Shown here: positions 40,229 to 48,792 of the stretch, in pieces
How the letters are laid out: the number at the start of each line of letters is the position of its first letter
Position numbering within the stretch: position 1 is the first letter of the stretch
Assembly: GCF_014646255.1 (NCBI RefSeq)
Contig: NZ_BMNC01000013.1
Span: forward strand, 62,001 to 126,000
DNA length: 64,000 nt
Reading direction: 5' to 3'
Origin: Lentzea pudingi
GTDB lineage: Bacteria > Actinomycetota > Actinomycetes > Mycobacteriales > Pseudonocardiaceae
Program-made: the position numbers and the translations under genes
The notes under the pieces: generated by a model
Told to the model about the DNA's origin: nothing
The model's input: only the letters and a program-made list of their open reading frames with translations
Database searches by the model: none

Positions 40229-40641
40229 TGCGCCGCATGCTTGCTGTCCTCGCCCTCGTCGCGAGCTCGTTCGTCGTCACGTCCCCCGCCTCCGCCGCCC
40301 CGTGCGCGGGCGTGAAGGTCGTCGTGGACTTCGCCGCGCTGGGCGGCGGCGTCCAGACCGGCTGCGCCGCGGGCGACCCGGCCACCGGCCTCACCGCGCT
40401 CACCGGCGCAGGCTTCACCTACTCGTTCGTGCCGCGCCAGCCCGGTTTCGTGTGCCGGGTCAACGCGCTGCCGAACCCGTGCACCATGCCCACGACCAGC
40501 GCGTACTGGTCGTACTGGCACGCCACCCCCGGCGGCTCCTGGACCTACAGCACCTCGGGCGCCGGCAGCTACGACCCGGCTCCGGGCACCGTCGAGGGCT
40601 GGGCGTTCGGCCCTGGAACCGCCCCGAGCACCGCCCCGTGA
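40228..40641 (+). CDS. Secreted DUF4430 (transcobalamin beta-domain-like) protein
   Basis: 137 residues from ATG 40228, coupled to the barrel gene (TGATG). Signal peptide MLAVLALVASSFVVTSPASAA is followed by one DUF4430 domain: VKVVVDFAALGGGVQTGC, FVCRVN, AYWSYWHATPGGSWTYS and GTVEGWAFGPG. Four Cys (PC, GC, FVC, NPC) could form two disulfides. There is no anchor, so it is released or held by partners. DUF4430 corresponds to the C-terminal beta domain of intrinsic factor/transcobalamin, so this could supply the second half of a B12 site. Confidence 0.85.
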   Translation: MRRMLAVLALVASSFVVTSPASAAPCAGVKVVVDFAALGGGVQTGCAAGDPATGLTALTGAGFTYSFVPRQPGFVCRVNALPNPCTMPTTSAYWSYWHATPGGSWTYSTSGAGSYDPAPGTVEGWAFGPGTAPSTAP

Positions 40642-41399
40642 AAGGGCTCGTCCTCGCGCTGGCACTGGTAGCCGCGTTCGCACCGGTGCCGGCGCAGGCC
40701 GCGGGATGCGACGGCGTGACCGTCGTCGTCGACTACCGCGGCCTCGGCGGAGGCGTCCAACAGGGCTGCGCACCCGGCAACCCGGCCTCCGGCATCGCGG
40801 CCCTGACCGCCGCGGGCTTCGGCTACACCTACGCCTCACGGCAGGCCGGTTTTGTCTGCCGCATCAACGGAAAACCGGGCACGGACGCGGACAAGTGCGT
40901 CAACGCCTCGCCCGCCACCGCGTACTGGTCGTACTGGCACGCCCCGGCCGGTGGTGCGTGGGCGTACAGCAACCAGGGCGCGGCGACGTACGTGCCGGGG
41001 CGCGGAACCGTGGAGGGGTGGGCGTTCGGCGCCGGCGAACAGCCCGGCATCGCACCGCCCGCTGCCCCCGCACAGCCACCGCCGCCGCCTCCTTCCGCGC
41101 CGCCGGTTCAGCAGCCTCCGGCACAGCAACGGCCTGCGGTGACCACGACGACGGCTCCGCCGGTGTCGTCCTCGGCTGCCGCGACTTCGTCGATGGAGTC
41201 GGTTCCGCCTTCGTCGGTGACGGTGTCGTCGACGGCGGGGGAGACGTCGGCTCCGGCGGTGGAGGAGAAGGCGCAGCAGGTGGAGGAGAAGTCGGGCTCC
41301 GGCTGGTTGTGGACTCTGCTGGGCGTGCTGGTGATCGCCGCGCTCGTGGTGGCAGGGGTGTTGGTGGCACGACGCCGTCGTGCCGCGGAAGACGCGTGA
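40638..41399 (+). CDS. Membrane-anchored DUF4430 protein with Pro/Ser/Thr stalk
   Basis: 253 residues from GTG 40638 (GTGA overlap). After a signal peptide (LVLALALVAAFAPVPAQA) comes a DUF4430 domain very like the previous one (YWSYWHAPAGGAWAYS, GTVEGWAFG; four matching Cys), then a 95-residue Pro/Ser/Thr-rich stalk and a C-terminal TM (WLWTLLGVLVIAALVVAGVLV) with RRRR. It likely presents the beta domain above the membrane near the ECF complex. Streptomyces genes I recall under the name SCO2322 family look similar. The duplication of the domain in tandem genes is notable. Confidence 0.85.
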   Translation: MKGLVLALALVAAFAPVPAQAAGCDGVTVVVDYRGLGGGVQQGCAPGNPASGIAALTAAGFGYTYASRQAGFVCRINGKPGTDADKCVNASPATAYWSYWHAPAGGAWAYSNQGAATYVPGRGTVEGWAFGAGEQPGIAPPAAPAQPPPPPPSAPPVQQPPAQQRPAVTTTTAPPVSSSAAATSSMESVPPSSVTVSSTAGETSAPAVEEKAQQVEEKSGSGWLWTLLGVLVIAALVVAGVLVARRRRAAEDA

Positions 41400-42427
41400 G
41401 GCTGCACTCCGGCGCGTGGTGGCTGTGGGCCCTGGGCCTCGCCACCGCCGCCAGCCGCACCACCAACCCGTTGCTGCTGGGCCTCGTTCTCGCCGTGGCG
41501 GGTGTGGTGGTCGTGACCTGCCGGGCGAACACGCCGTGGGCCGGCACCTACGGCGTGTTCCTCAAGTTCGGCCTGCTGATCATCGGCCTGCGGGTCCTCG
41601 TGCACGCGTTCCTGGGCGGGGTCACCGGCCCGACCGTCCTGTTCACGCTGCCGCAGGTCCCGTTGCCCGACTGGGCGCAGGGCATCCGCGTCGGCGGGCC
41701 GGTGAGCGCCGAGGGGCTGGTCTTCGCGCTGTACCAGGGGTTGTTGCTCGCGACGATCCTCAGCTGTGTCGGCGCCGCCAACGCCCTTGCCAACCCCCGG
41801 CGGCTGCTGCGGTCGTTGCCCGCCGCGTTGTACGAGGTGAGCGTGGCGGTCGTCGTGGCGCTGACCGTGGCGCCGCGACTGGTCGCGTCCGCCCGATCGG
41901 TGCGCAAGGCAAGGCAACTGAGAGGCGATGCGGCCAGGGGAGCGCGGGCGATCCGCACGATGCTGGTGCCGGTGCTGGAGGACGCGCTCGACCGGTCGCT
42001 GGTGCTGGCCGCCTCGATGGACTCGCGCGGGTACGGGCGCACGGCCGGCATCTCGCGCAAGGACCGGGTGCTCACCGGGACGTTGGTGCTGGCCGGGCTG
42101 TTCGGGCTCTGCATCGGCACGTACGGGTTGCTCGCCGGTGCGTACACCGGCTGGCCGTTGCTCGTGCTCGGAGGTGTGCTGGCGATCGCGGGACTGCGGG
42201 TCGGGGCACGCCGGGTGCCGCGCACGCGGTACCGGCCCGACCGGTGGACGCCGACGGCGATCGGGGTGGCGTTGAGCGGGGTGGCGGGGGCGGTGATGCT
42301 GGTGTTCTCGGCTGATCCGGCGCTGTCGCCGTCGACGGTTCCCCTGCAGGCACCCGGACTCCCGCTGGTTCCGGCGCTGGGAGTGCTGGTGGCACTGGCA
42401 CCTCTGGCCTTCGCGAGGGAAGCATGA
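41396..42427 (+). CDS. ecfT: ECF transporter T component (EcfT/CbiQ family)
   Basis: 343 residues from GTG 41396. About six TM helices surround the coupling region, in which the EcfT signature Ala-Arg-Gly-type motifs are seen (LVASARSVRKARQLRGDAARG and LVLAASMDSRGYGR). This subunit transmits ATP-driven motion from the ATPases to the S component. Coupled to both neighbours (GTGA and ATGA overlaps). CbiQ of cobalt importers is the closest named relative, but the S component and B12 riboswitch argue for cobalamin as the substrate. Confidence 0.88.
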   Translation: MRLHSGAWWLWALGLATAASRTTNPLLLGLVLAVAGVVVVTCRANTPWAGTYGVFLKFGLLIIGLRVLVHAFLGGVTGPTVLFTLPQVPLPDWAQGIRVGGPVSAEGLVFALYQGLLLATILSCVGAANALANPRRLLRSLPAALYEVSVAVVVALTVAPRLVASARSVRKARQLRGDAARGARAIRTMLVPVLEDALDRSLVLAASMDSRGYGRTAGISRKDRVLTGTLVLAGLFGLCIGTYGLLAGAYTGWPLLVLGGVLAIAGLRVGARRVPRTRYRPDRWTPTAIGVALSGVAGAVMLVFSADPALSPSTVPLQAPGLPLVPALGVLVALAPLAFAREA

Positions 42428-43980
42428 TCAGGTTCGAGGACGTCACCATCACCTACGCCGAGCGGCCCGTGCTCGCGGAGGTCTCCGTGGAGATCCCCGA
42501 AGGCGAGCTGTGCCTCGTCGTCGGCCGCACCGGCTCCGGCAAGTCGACCTTCCTGCGCGCGGTCAACGGGCTCGTGCCGCACTTCAGCGGCGGCACCCTG
42601 GCCGGACGTGTGCTGGTCGACGGCCGCGACACCGCCACGCACCCGCCGCGCGAACTGGCGGACGTCGTCGGGTTCGTCGGCCAGGACCCGATGGCGGGCT
42701 TCGTCGCGGACAACGTCGAGGACGAGCTCGCGTACTCGATGGAGTCACTGGGGCTCACGAACGACGTCATGCGCAAACGCGTCGAGGAAACCCTCGACCT
42801 GCTCGGGCTCGCCACGCTCCGAGACCGTCCACTCGCGACACTGAGCGGCGGCCAGCAGCAGCGGGTCGCGATCGGTGCCGCCCTCACCGCACACCCGAAG
42901 GTCCTGGTCCTCGACGAACCCACCTCGGCACTCGACCCCGGCGCCGCCGAGGACGTTCTCGCTGCCGTGCAACGACTTGTGCACGACCTCGGCATGACCG
43001 TCGTGATCGCCGAACACCGCCTCGAACGCGTCGCGCAGTACGCCGACCGAGCCCTCCTGCTGCCGCAAGGACGGATCGGCGACGTCGGCGAGATCCTCAA
43101 GGCTGCACCGGTCGCACCACCCGTCGTGAGGCTCGCGCAACTCGCCGGCTGGGAGCCGATCCCGGTCTCGGTCCGCGACGCCCGCCGCCGGGCCGCACCC
43201 CTGCGCGCCCGGCTCCCCGAGCCCCGGCCCGAACCCGCGACGAAGACCGGCCCGGTCCTCGAAGCGGACGATGTCGTTGTCCGGTACGGAGATGTCCAGG
43301 CCGTGCGCGGAGTGAGGCTCGACATCAAGGAGGGTGAACGGATCGCGCTCATGGGCCGCAACGGTTCCGGCAAGTCGTCGCTGCTCTGGGCGGTGCAGGG
43401 CAGCGGCAAACGCACATCCGGCACGGTGACCGTGAACGACATCGACCCCAAGACGCTGAAGCCCGCCGAACGCCGCCAGACCGTGGCACTGGTGCCGCAA
43501 CAGCCGTCCGACCTGCTCTACCTCGAAACCGTCGAGCAGGAGTGCGTCCAGGCCGACACCGAGACCGGCCGGCCCGCCGGCACGTGCCGAGACCTCCTCG
43601 ACAGCCTCGCCCGGGTGCCACCAGAAGCCCACCCGCGCGACCTGTCCGAAGGCCAGCGGCTCGCACTGGTGCTCGCGGTGATGCTGACCGGCACCCCGCA
43701 GGTCCTGCTGCTCGACGAACCGACCCGCGGCCTCGACTACCCGGCGAAGGCCGCACTCGCCGCGGTCCTGAAAAACCTGCCCACCACCACGGTCCTGGCC
43801 ACGCACGACGTCGAGTTCGTCGCCGAGTACGCCACCCGCGTGATCGTGATGGCCGAGGGCGAGATCGTCGCGGACGGCCCGGCACGCGAGGTCGTGACGT
43901 CGTCGCCGATCTTCGCCCCGCAGGTCAGCAAGATTCTCGGGCCGTGGCTGACGGTCGCCGACGTCGAGGCCGCCCTGTGA
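42424..43980 (+). CDS. ecfA: ECF transporter fused ATPase (EcfA-EcfA')
   Basis: 518 residues with two ABC ATPase domains. The first (1-230) has Walker A GRTGSGKST, signature LSGGQQQR and Walker B VLVLDEPTSALD. The second (280-518) has GRNGSGKSS, a weak signature LSEGQRLA and VLLLDEPTRGLD. A Pro/Arg-rich linker joins them. The second site's signature departs from LSGGQ, so one composite ATP site may be degenerate, as is common in asymmetric ABC pairs. It powers the importer with EcfT and the S component. Confidence 0.93.
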   Translation: MIRFEDVTITYAERPVLAEVSVEIPEGELCLVVGRTGSGKSTFLRAVNGLVPHFSGGTLAGRVLVDGRDTATHPPRELADVVGFVGQDPMAGFVADNVEDELAYSMESLGLTNDVMRKRVEETLDLLGLATLRDRPLATLSGGQQQRVAIGAALTAHPKVLVLDEPTSALDPGAAEDVLAAVQRLVHDLGMTVVIAEHRLERVAQYADRALLLPQGRIGDVGEILKAAPVAPPVVRLAQLAGWEPIPVSVRDARRRAAPLRARLPEPRPEPATKTGPVLEADDVVVRYGDVQAVRGVRLDIKEGERIALMGRNGSGKSSLLWAVQGSGKRTSGTVTVNDIDPKTLKPAERRQTVALVPQQPSDLLYLETVEQECVQADTETGRPAGTCRDLLDSLARVPPEAHPRDLSEGQRLALVLAVMLTGTPQVLLLDEPTRGLDYPAKAALAAVLKNLPTTTVLATHDVEFVAEYATRVIVMAEGEIVADGPAREVVTSSPIFAPQVSKILGPWLTVADVEAAL

Positions 43981-44786
43981 TCACGATCGGCAGGCGCTCG
44001 GCGGTCGCGCTCACCATCTCCGGCGTGATCGGGCTGGCCGCGTTCACGTGGCCGCTCGTCGTGACGCCGTCCAGCGACATCGCGCACGGCGGCGACGCGC
44101 CCTGGACGTTCGCGTTGCTGCTGCCGCTGGTGCTCGCGGTCGTGCTCGCCGAACTGAGCGACAAGGGCATGGACTCCAAGGCGATCGCGATGCTCGGCGT
44201 GCTGTCCGCGCTCGGTGCCGCGATCCGGCCGCTCGGACCGGGCACCGCCGGCATCGAGACGGTCTTCTTCCTGATGGTGCTCGGCGGCCGGGTGTTCGGG
44301 CCGGGGTTCGGGTTCGTGCTGGGCAACACCACGCTGTTCGCCTCGGCCCTGCTCACCGGCGGCGTCGGACCGTGGCTGCCGTACCAGATGCTCGGCGCCG
44401 CCTGGGTCGCGCTGGGCGCCGGGCTCCTCCCGCAGTGGCGCGGCAAGGCCGAGATCGCGTTGCTGGCCGTCTACGGCGTCGTGAGCAGTCTCGTCTACGG
44501 CTTCCTGCTCAACCTGTCGTTCTGGCCGTTCGCGGTCGGCGAGGGCACGTCGGTCAGCTTCGACCCGAACTCCTCACCCGCCACGAACCTGGTGCGGCTC
44601 GCGGCGTTCACCCTCGCCACGTCGCTCGGCTGGGACCTCATGCGGGCCGTCACCACCGCCGTTCTCGTCGCGGTGACCGGGCCTGTGCTGCTCCGGACGC
44701 TGCGCCGAGCAGCCCGCAAGGCCGCCTTCGAGCGGGTCCCGAAGAAAGAATTGGCCCAGACCATTGACGACAAAAGGGATGTTTGA
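43977..44786 (+). CDS. ECF transporter S component, probable cobalamin-specific (CbrT-like)
   Basis: 269 residues from GTG 43977. Six TM helices are predicted; segments SKAIAMLGVLSALGAAIRPLG and MVLGGRVFGPGFGFVLGNTTLFASALLTGGVGPWLPYQMLGAAW match the ECF S-unit style of helices 1-3. The cytoplasmic ends are basic (RTLRRAARKAAFERVPKK). S components define the substrate. Because the operon is under a cobalamin riboswitch and contains intrinsic-factor-like extracellular proteins, I infer B12 or a corrinoid precursor. It ends the operon, 46 nt before the hexosaminidase start. Confidence 0.85.
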   Translation: MITIGRRSAVALTISGVIGLAAFTWPLVVTPSSDIAHGGDAPWTFALLLPLVLAVVLAELSDKGMDSKAIAMLGVLSALGAAIRPLGPGTAGIETVFFLMVLGGRVFGPGFGFVLGNTTLFASALLTGGVGPWLPYQMLGAAWVALGAGLLPQWRGKAEIALLAVYGVVSSLVYGFLLNLSFWPFAVGEGTSVSFDPNSSPATNLVRLAAFTLATSLGWDLMRAVTTAVLVAVTGPVLLRTLRRAARKAAFERVPKKELAQTIDDKRDV

Positions 44787-44832
44787 GCAGGCTGGAGGCA
44801 GGGTCGCCGCCCCCGACTCGTAAGGAGGAGTC

Positions 44833-46560
44833 GTGAGAACTCGTGTTCTCGCCGCGGTCATCGCTGTCACAGCGGCGTTGTCCGTGAGCGCGCAGTCGCA
44901 AGCAGCGGAACCACTGCAGAGCCTCGTGCCGGTCCCTGTCTCGGTGCAGGCCAGAAGCGGTGTCACGCACACGCTGACGGCAGCCACGAAGATCTACACC
45001 GCCCCTGCCGCGAGGGACGTCGGCAACTTCCTCGCCGAAGTCCTGCGGCCCTCGACCGGCTACGCGTTCCCGGTCTCCGACACGACCGGAACGCCGTCCG
45101 ACGGCATCTCGCTGCTGCTCACGGGCGCACCGGGCACCGTCGGCCAGCAGGGTTACCAGCTCGACGTCGCGGCGGGCTCGATCGTCCTGCGCGCCACCAC
45201 GTCCGAAGGCTTGTTCACCGGCGTGCAGACGTTGCGCCAGCTGTTGTCCGCCAAGGTGGAGAGCAAGACCGTGCAGGCCGGTCCGTGGACCGTGCCGGGT
45301 GCGCTGATCGTCGACCACCCGCGGTTCTCCTACCGCGGCGCGATGCTCGACGTGGCCCGCCACTTCCACCCGGTCTCCACGGTCAAGCGCTACATCGACC
45401 AGCTCGCGCTCTACAAGATCAACTACTTCCACCTGCACCTGACCGACGACCAGGGCTGGCGGATCGTGATCGACAGCTGGCCGCGGCTCGCCACGTACGG
45501 CGGCAGCACGCAGGTCGGCGGTGGCCCCGGCGGCTACTACACCAAGGCGCAGTACAGCGAGATCGTGCAGTACGCGGCGTCGCGCAAGATCACGGTGATC
45601 CCCGAGGTCGACCTGCCCGGCCACACCAACGCGGCACTGGCCTCCTACGCGGAGCTCAACTGCAACGGCCAGGCACCGCCGCTGCGCACGGACATCGAGG
45701 TCGGCTACTCCTCGCTGTGCGTCGGCAAGGAGCTGACCTACCAGTTCGTGGACGACGTGATCCGCGAGATCGCGGCGCTCACGCCCGGCCCGTACTTCCA
45801 CATCGGCGGCGACGAGGCGCACTCGACGCCGGACGCCGACTACCAGACGTTCATGGACCGCACGCTGCCGATCGTCGAGAAGTACGGCAAGACCGCGCTC
45901 GGCTGGCACGAGTTCGTGAAGACCACGACCGACACCGCCACGATGCCGCAGTACTGGGGCACCTCGACGTCCAACGCCGTGGTGCAGGCGGCGGCGGCGC
46001 GCGGCCACAAGGTCATCATGTCGCCCGCGAACAAGGCGTACCTGGACATGAAGTACAACTCCAGCACGCCTCTCGGCCTGTCGTGGGCCGGTCTGATCGA
46101 GGTCCAGACCGCGTACGACTGGAACCCCGGCACGCACCTGAGCGGTGTGCCGGAGTCCGCGGTCCACGGCGTCGAGGCTCCACTGTGGAGCGAGACGCTC
46201 GTGACGGCACAGGACATCGAGTTCATGGCGTTCCCGAGGCTGGCCGCGATCGCCGAACTGGCCTGGTCGCCGTGGTCGACGCACAACTGGGACCAGTTCA
46301 AGGTGCGCCTGGGCAACCAGGGCCCGCGCTGGACGACCATGGGCATCAACTTCTACAAGTCCACGCAGGTGCCGTGGGACACCGGCGGCCCCGGTCCCGG
46401 CCCCTGCACGCAGCCCGCGTGGGAGCGCGACAAGGTCTACACCGGCGGCAACGTCGTGTCGCACAACGGCAAGAAGTGGACCGCTCAGTGGTGGACGCGG
46501 GGCGAGGAACCCGGCACCACCGGCCAGTGGGGCGTCTGGCGTGACGGAGGCGTTTGCTGA
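44833..46560 (+). CDS. Secreted beta-N-acetylhexosaminidase (GH20) with chitin-binding module
   Basis: 575 residues from GTG 44833, with a very strong ribosome binding site AAGGAGG at 44822-44828. Signal peptide (VLAAVIAVTAALSVSAQSQAA), a GH20b N-domain, then the catalytic TIM barrel: FHLHLTDDQGWRI, PEVDLPGHTNAAL and the catalytic pair in HIGGDEAHSTPD, with Trp-lined pocket (LGWHEF, APLWSE). A short Gly/Pro linker leads to a C-terminal CBM5/12-type domain (PAWERDKVYTGGNVVSHNGKKWTAQWW). It should release GlcNAc from chitin or peptidoglycan fragments. The own strong RBS suggests an independent transcription unit. Confidence 0.95.
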   Translation: MRTRVLAAVIAVTAALSVSAQSQAAEPLQSLVPVPVSVQARSGVTHTLTAATKIYTAPAARDVGNFLAEVLRPSTGYAFPVSDTTGTPSDGISLLLTGAPGTVGQQGYQLDVAAGSIVLRATTSEGLFTGVQTLRQLLSAKVESKTVQAGPWTVPGALIVDHPRFSYRGAMLDVARHFHPVSTVKRYIDQLALYKINYFHLHLTDDQGWRIVIDSWPRLATYGGSTQVGGGPGGYYTKAQYSEIVQYAASRKITVIPEVDLPGHTNAALASYAELNCNGQAPPLRTDIEVGYSSLCVGKELTYQFVDDVIREIAALTPGPYFHIGGDEAHSTPDADYQTFMDRTLPIVEKYGKTALGWHEFVKTTTDTATMPQYWGTSTSNAVVQAAAARGHKVIMSPANKAYLDMKYNSSTPLGLSWAGLIEVQTAYDWNPGTHLSGVPESAVHGVEAPLWSETLVTAQDIEFMAFPRLAAIAELAWSPWSTHNWDQFKVRLGNQGPRWTTMGINFYKSTQVPWDTGGPGPGPCTQPAWERDKVYTGGNVVSHNGKKWTAQWWTRGEEPGTTGQWGVWRDGGVC

Positions 46561-46584
46561 TCCCTCCTGGGTACTCGGTCGACC

Positions 46585-46770
46585 ATGACGGATCCCGAGG
46601 AAGCAGAAGAGTTCGCCGAAGAGGCCGGTGTCGACCCGACGCCCCAGGAGGTCGACGAGTACCGCGACATGACGCAACCAGGTGAGTGGCGCGCCGACGA
46701 GAAGATGGGGCCGGACGGCGTGCCCGCACCGCAGGACGGTGAGGACCCGACCGGCGGTTCTGGTGCGTGA
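46585..46770 (+). CDS. Small acidic hypothetical protein
   Basis: 61 residues, very acidic (MTDPEEAEEFAEEAGVDPTPQEVDEYRDM) with a C-terminal Gly/Pro stretch. No hydrophobic region or Cys. The coding pattern (GC-rich third positions) is sound although no good ribosome binding site is present. It follows the hexosaminidase by 24 nt. Family not recognised. Confidence 0.55.
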   Translation: MTDPEEAEEFAEEAGVDPTPQEVDEYRDMTQPGEWRADEKMGPDGVPAPQDGEDPTGGSGA

Positions 46771-46828
46771 TGTCTGATTCACCCGGTGCGGGCGAATATC
46801 CTTCGCCCGCACCGGGTACCAGGCTGTC

Positions 46829-47734
46829 GTGGATGCCCGAGTTGCCGTATTTGCCCCGTCCCCCCAACTGACCGTCACCGTCGAGGACCTCGATGGTGAG
46901 CCGGACGTGCACCTGCACGCCGGCGGCCAGGGTTTCTGGCAGTCCAGGATGATCGCCGCGCTCGGCGTCGAAGCCGTGGTGTGCGCGACGTTCGGCGGTG
47001 AGACAGGCCGTGTGCTGCGCACGTTGTTAGAAGGCGAGCACGTCGACCTCAAAGCACGCGAAGTAGCCGCACGCAACGGCGCCTACGTGCACGACCGACG
47101 CGACGGAGACCGGTCGGAGATGGTCGAGATGATCCCGGACGCGTTGTCGCGCCACGAACTCGACGACGTCTACGAGTCGGCGCTGGTGGAAGGCATCCGC
47201 GCGGGCACGGCCGTGCTGAGCGGGCCGTCCGACGACCGAGTGCTGCCCCACGACACGTACTTCCGCCTCACCTCCGACCTGACGAGCAACGGGTGCCGCG
47301 TGATCGTGGACCTGGCGGGCGACCGGCTCGCCGAAGCGGTGCGCGGCGGTCCGCACGTCGTCAAGGTCTCGCACGAGGAACTGGGCGAGGAGGACCTGCC
47401 CAAGCTGATCGAGAAGGCGCGTGAGATCGCCGCTTCGTGCGTGCACGGCGTGGTCGTGTCCCGTGCCGACGAACCGGCGTTGGCGCTGCTGGAAGACCAG
47501 CTCTACCTCGTGAAGATGCCCCGGCTGGAGCCCGTCGACACGCGTGGCGCCGGCGACTCCATGACCGCGGGGATTTCAGCCGGCCTCGCACTGGGTATGT
47601 CGTTGACGGACGCGGTGAAGCTCGGCGCGGCCGCAGGCGCGGTCAACGTGACGCGGCACGGCCTGGGCAGCGGCGGCGGAGACGCCGTGCGCGAGCTGAG
47701 CAAACGCGTGGAACTGGAGCCGATCGAGGAATGA
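46829..47734 (+). CDS. PfkB-family sugar kinase
   Basis: 301 residues from GTG 46829. Ribokinase-fold landmarks are an N-terminal HAGGQGFWQSRMIAALG glycine motif and the C-terminal PfkB signature PVDTRGAGDSMTAGISAG with catalytic Asp and anion hole. The size and the first motif resemble 1-phosphofructokinase/tagatose kinases. It is followed 4 nt later by surE and is probably cotranscribed. The phosphate acceptor is undetermined. Confidence 0.85.
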   Translation: MDARVAVFAPSPQLTVTVEDLDGEPDVHLHAGGQGFWQSRMIAALGVEAVVCATFGGETGRVLRTLLEGEHVDLKAREVAARNGAYVHDRRDGDRSEMVEMIPDALSRHELDDVYESALVEGIRAGTAVLSGPSDDRVLPHDTYFRLTSDLTSNGCRVIVDLAGDRLAEAVRGGPHVVKVSHEELGEEDLPKLIEKAREIAASCVHGVVVSRADEPALALLEDQLYLVKMPRLEPVDTRGAGDSMTAGISAGLALGMSLTDAVKLGAAAGAVNVTRHGLGSGGGDAVRELSKRVELEPIEE

Positions 47735-47738
47735 GCGG

Positions 47739-48494
47739 ATGCGCGCGCTGATCACGAACGACGACGGAATCGACTCCCCTGGCCTGTGGACGCTGGCTTC
47801 GGCCGCGGCCGCATCGGGTTTCGACGTGGTGGTGGCCGCGCCGGCCACCCAGTCCAGCGGCACCAGCGCGTCGGTCGCGGCGTCCGGGGAGAACGGCCGG
47901 GTGGCGAGCGAACGCCGCACGCTGCCCGGCCTCGACGTCGAGGCCTACGCGGTCGCGGCGCATCCCGGCCTGATCTCGCTGATCGCGTGCCGGGGTGGCT
48001 TCGGCGGCAAGCCGGACGTGGTCCTGTCCGGGATCAACCTCGGCGCGAACGTGGGCCGCGCGATCCTGCACTCCGGCACCGTCGGCGCGGCCCTGACCGC
48101 GCACATCAACGACGTCACGTCGTTGGCGGTGTCGCTCGACGTCGGATTGGACGGGCCCGAACCGTTGTGGGACAAGGCAGGCGAGGTCGTGCGCGTCGTG
48201 CTGCCGATGCTGACGGAGGTGCCCGCCGCCTCGGTGCTGTCGCTGAACGTGCCGAACGTCGTGGACGTGCAAGGGCTTCGCTGGGCGGAGCTGGCGCGGT
48301 TCGGCACGGTGCAGAGCCGCGTGGACGACGTGGGCGACAACGAGGTCGAGCTCGTGCACGTCTACGCCGAGGAATCGCTGGTGCCGGGCACGGACACGGC
48401 GTTGCTGGCGGAGGGTTTCGCGACCCTGACGGCACTGCGCTCGGTCGAACGCGACGTCAGTTCGGAACGCGCTTTGCCGGCCTGGCCAGCGTGA
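47739..48494 (+). CDS. surE: 5'/3'-nucleotidase SurE
   Basis: 251 residues. The SurE metal site ITNDDGIDSPGL at the N-terminus, a Ser-loop (ATQSSGTSASV), and SGINLGANVGRAILHSGTVGAA are all present. The enzyme removes phosphate from nucleoside 5'- or 3'-monophosphates and short polyphosphates in the cytoplasm. Its operon partner, a PfkB kinase, suggests a nucleoside or sugar phosphate salvage link. The end overlaps the convergent membrane protein gene by 38 nt. Confidence 0.92.
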   Translation: MRALITNDDGIDSPGLWTLASAAAASGFDVVVAAPATQSSGTSASVAASGENGRVASERRTLPGLDVEAYAVAAHPGLISLIACRGGFGGKPDVVLSGINLGANVGRAILHSGTVGAALTAHINDVTSLAVSLDVGLDGPEPLWDKAGEVVRVVLPMLTEVPAASVLSLNVPNVVDVQGLRWAELARFGTVQSRVDDVGDNEVELVHVYAEESLVPGTDTALLAEGFATLTALRSVERDVSSERALPAWPA

Positions 48495-48786
48495 TCACGA
48501 GCCCGATCAACGCGGTTCTGACCCCGAGGAAGCTCTCCGTGGTGAGGTCGTGCAGGGAGAGCGCCAGCAACCCGAACCCCAGCAACAGGACCAGGCCGTA
48601 CATCCGCGCGAGGCCGAGCCGCCACGCCATCAGGATGCCCATGACCCCGACGCCGAGCTGGACGACGCGGTAGTTGGGGTCCAGGGCGAACAGGTCGAGC
48701 CATCCGAAGGCGAGCTGCAACACGCCCGCTGTGAGTGCGAGCGCCTGCGGCCTCGTGAACTGGAACTGATCGCTCGACAAGGCCAT
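48457..48786 (-). CDS. Four-TM membrane protein, hypothetical
   Basis: 109 residues from ATG 48786. Four hydrophobic stretches (LALTAGVLQLAFGWLDLFAL, VVQLGVGVMGILMAWRLG, MYGLVLLLGFGLLAL and FLGVRTALIGLVITLA) with short loops. The layout recalls DUF4383-like actinobacterial proteins, but no diagnostic motif is seen. It lies 6 nt after the DUF5313 gene and belongs to the MarR operon. Confidence 0.65.
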   Translation of the reverse strand: MALSSDQFQFTRPQALALTAGVLQLAFGWLDLFALDPNYRVVQLGVGVMGILMAWRLGLARMYGLVLLLGFGLLALSLHDLTTESFLGVRTALIGLVITLARPAKRVPN

Positions 48787-48792
48787 GGCTCT

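Noticed and set aside
41396..44786. Cobalt or nickel importer
   Set aside because: CbiQ similarity alone suggests cobalt, but no CbiM/CbiN-type metal-binding S unit (with its N-terminal His) is present; a corrinoid S component fits better.
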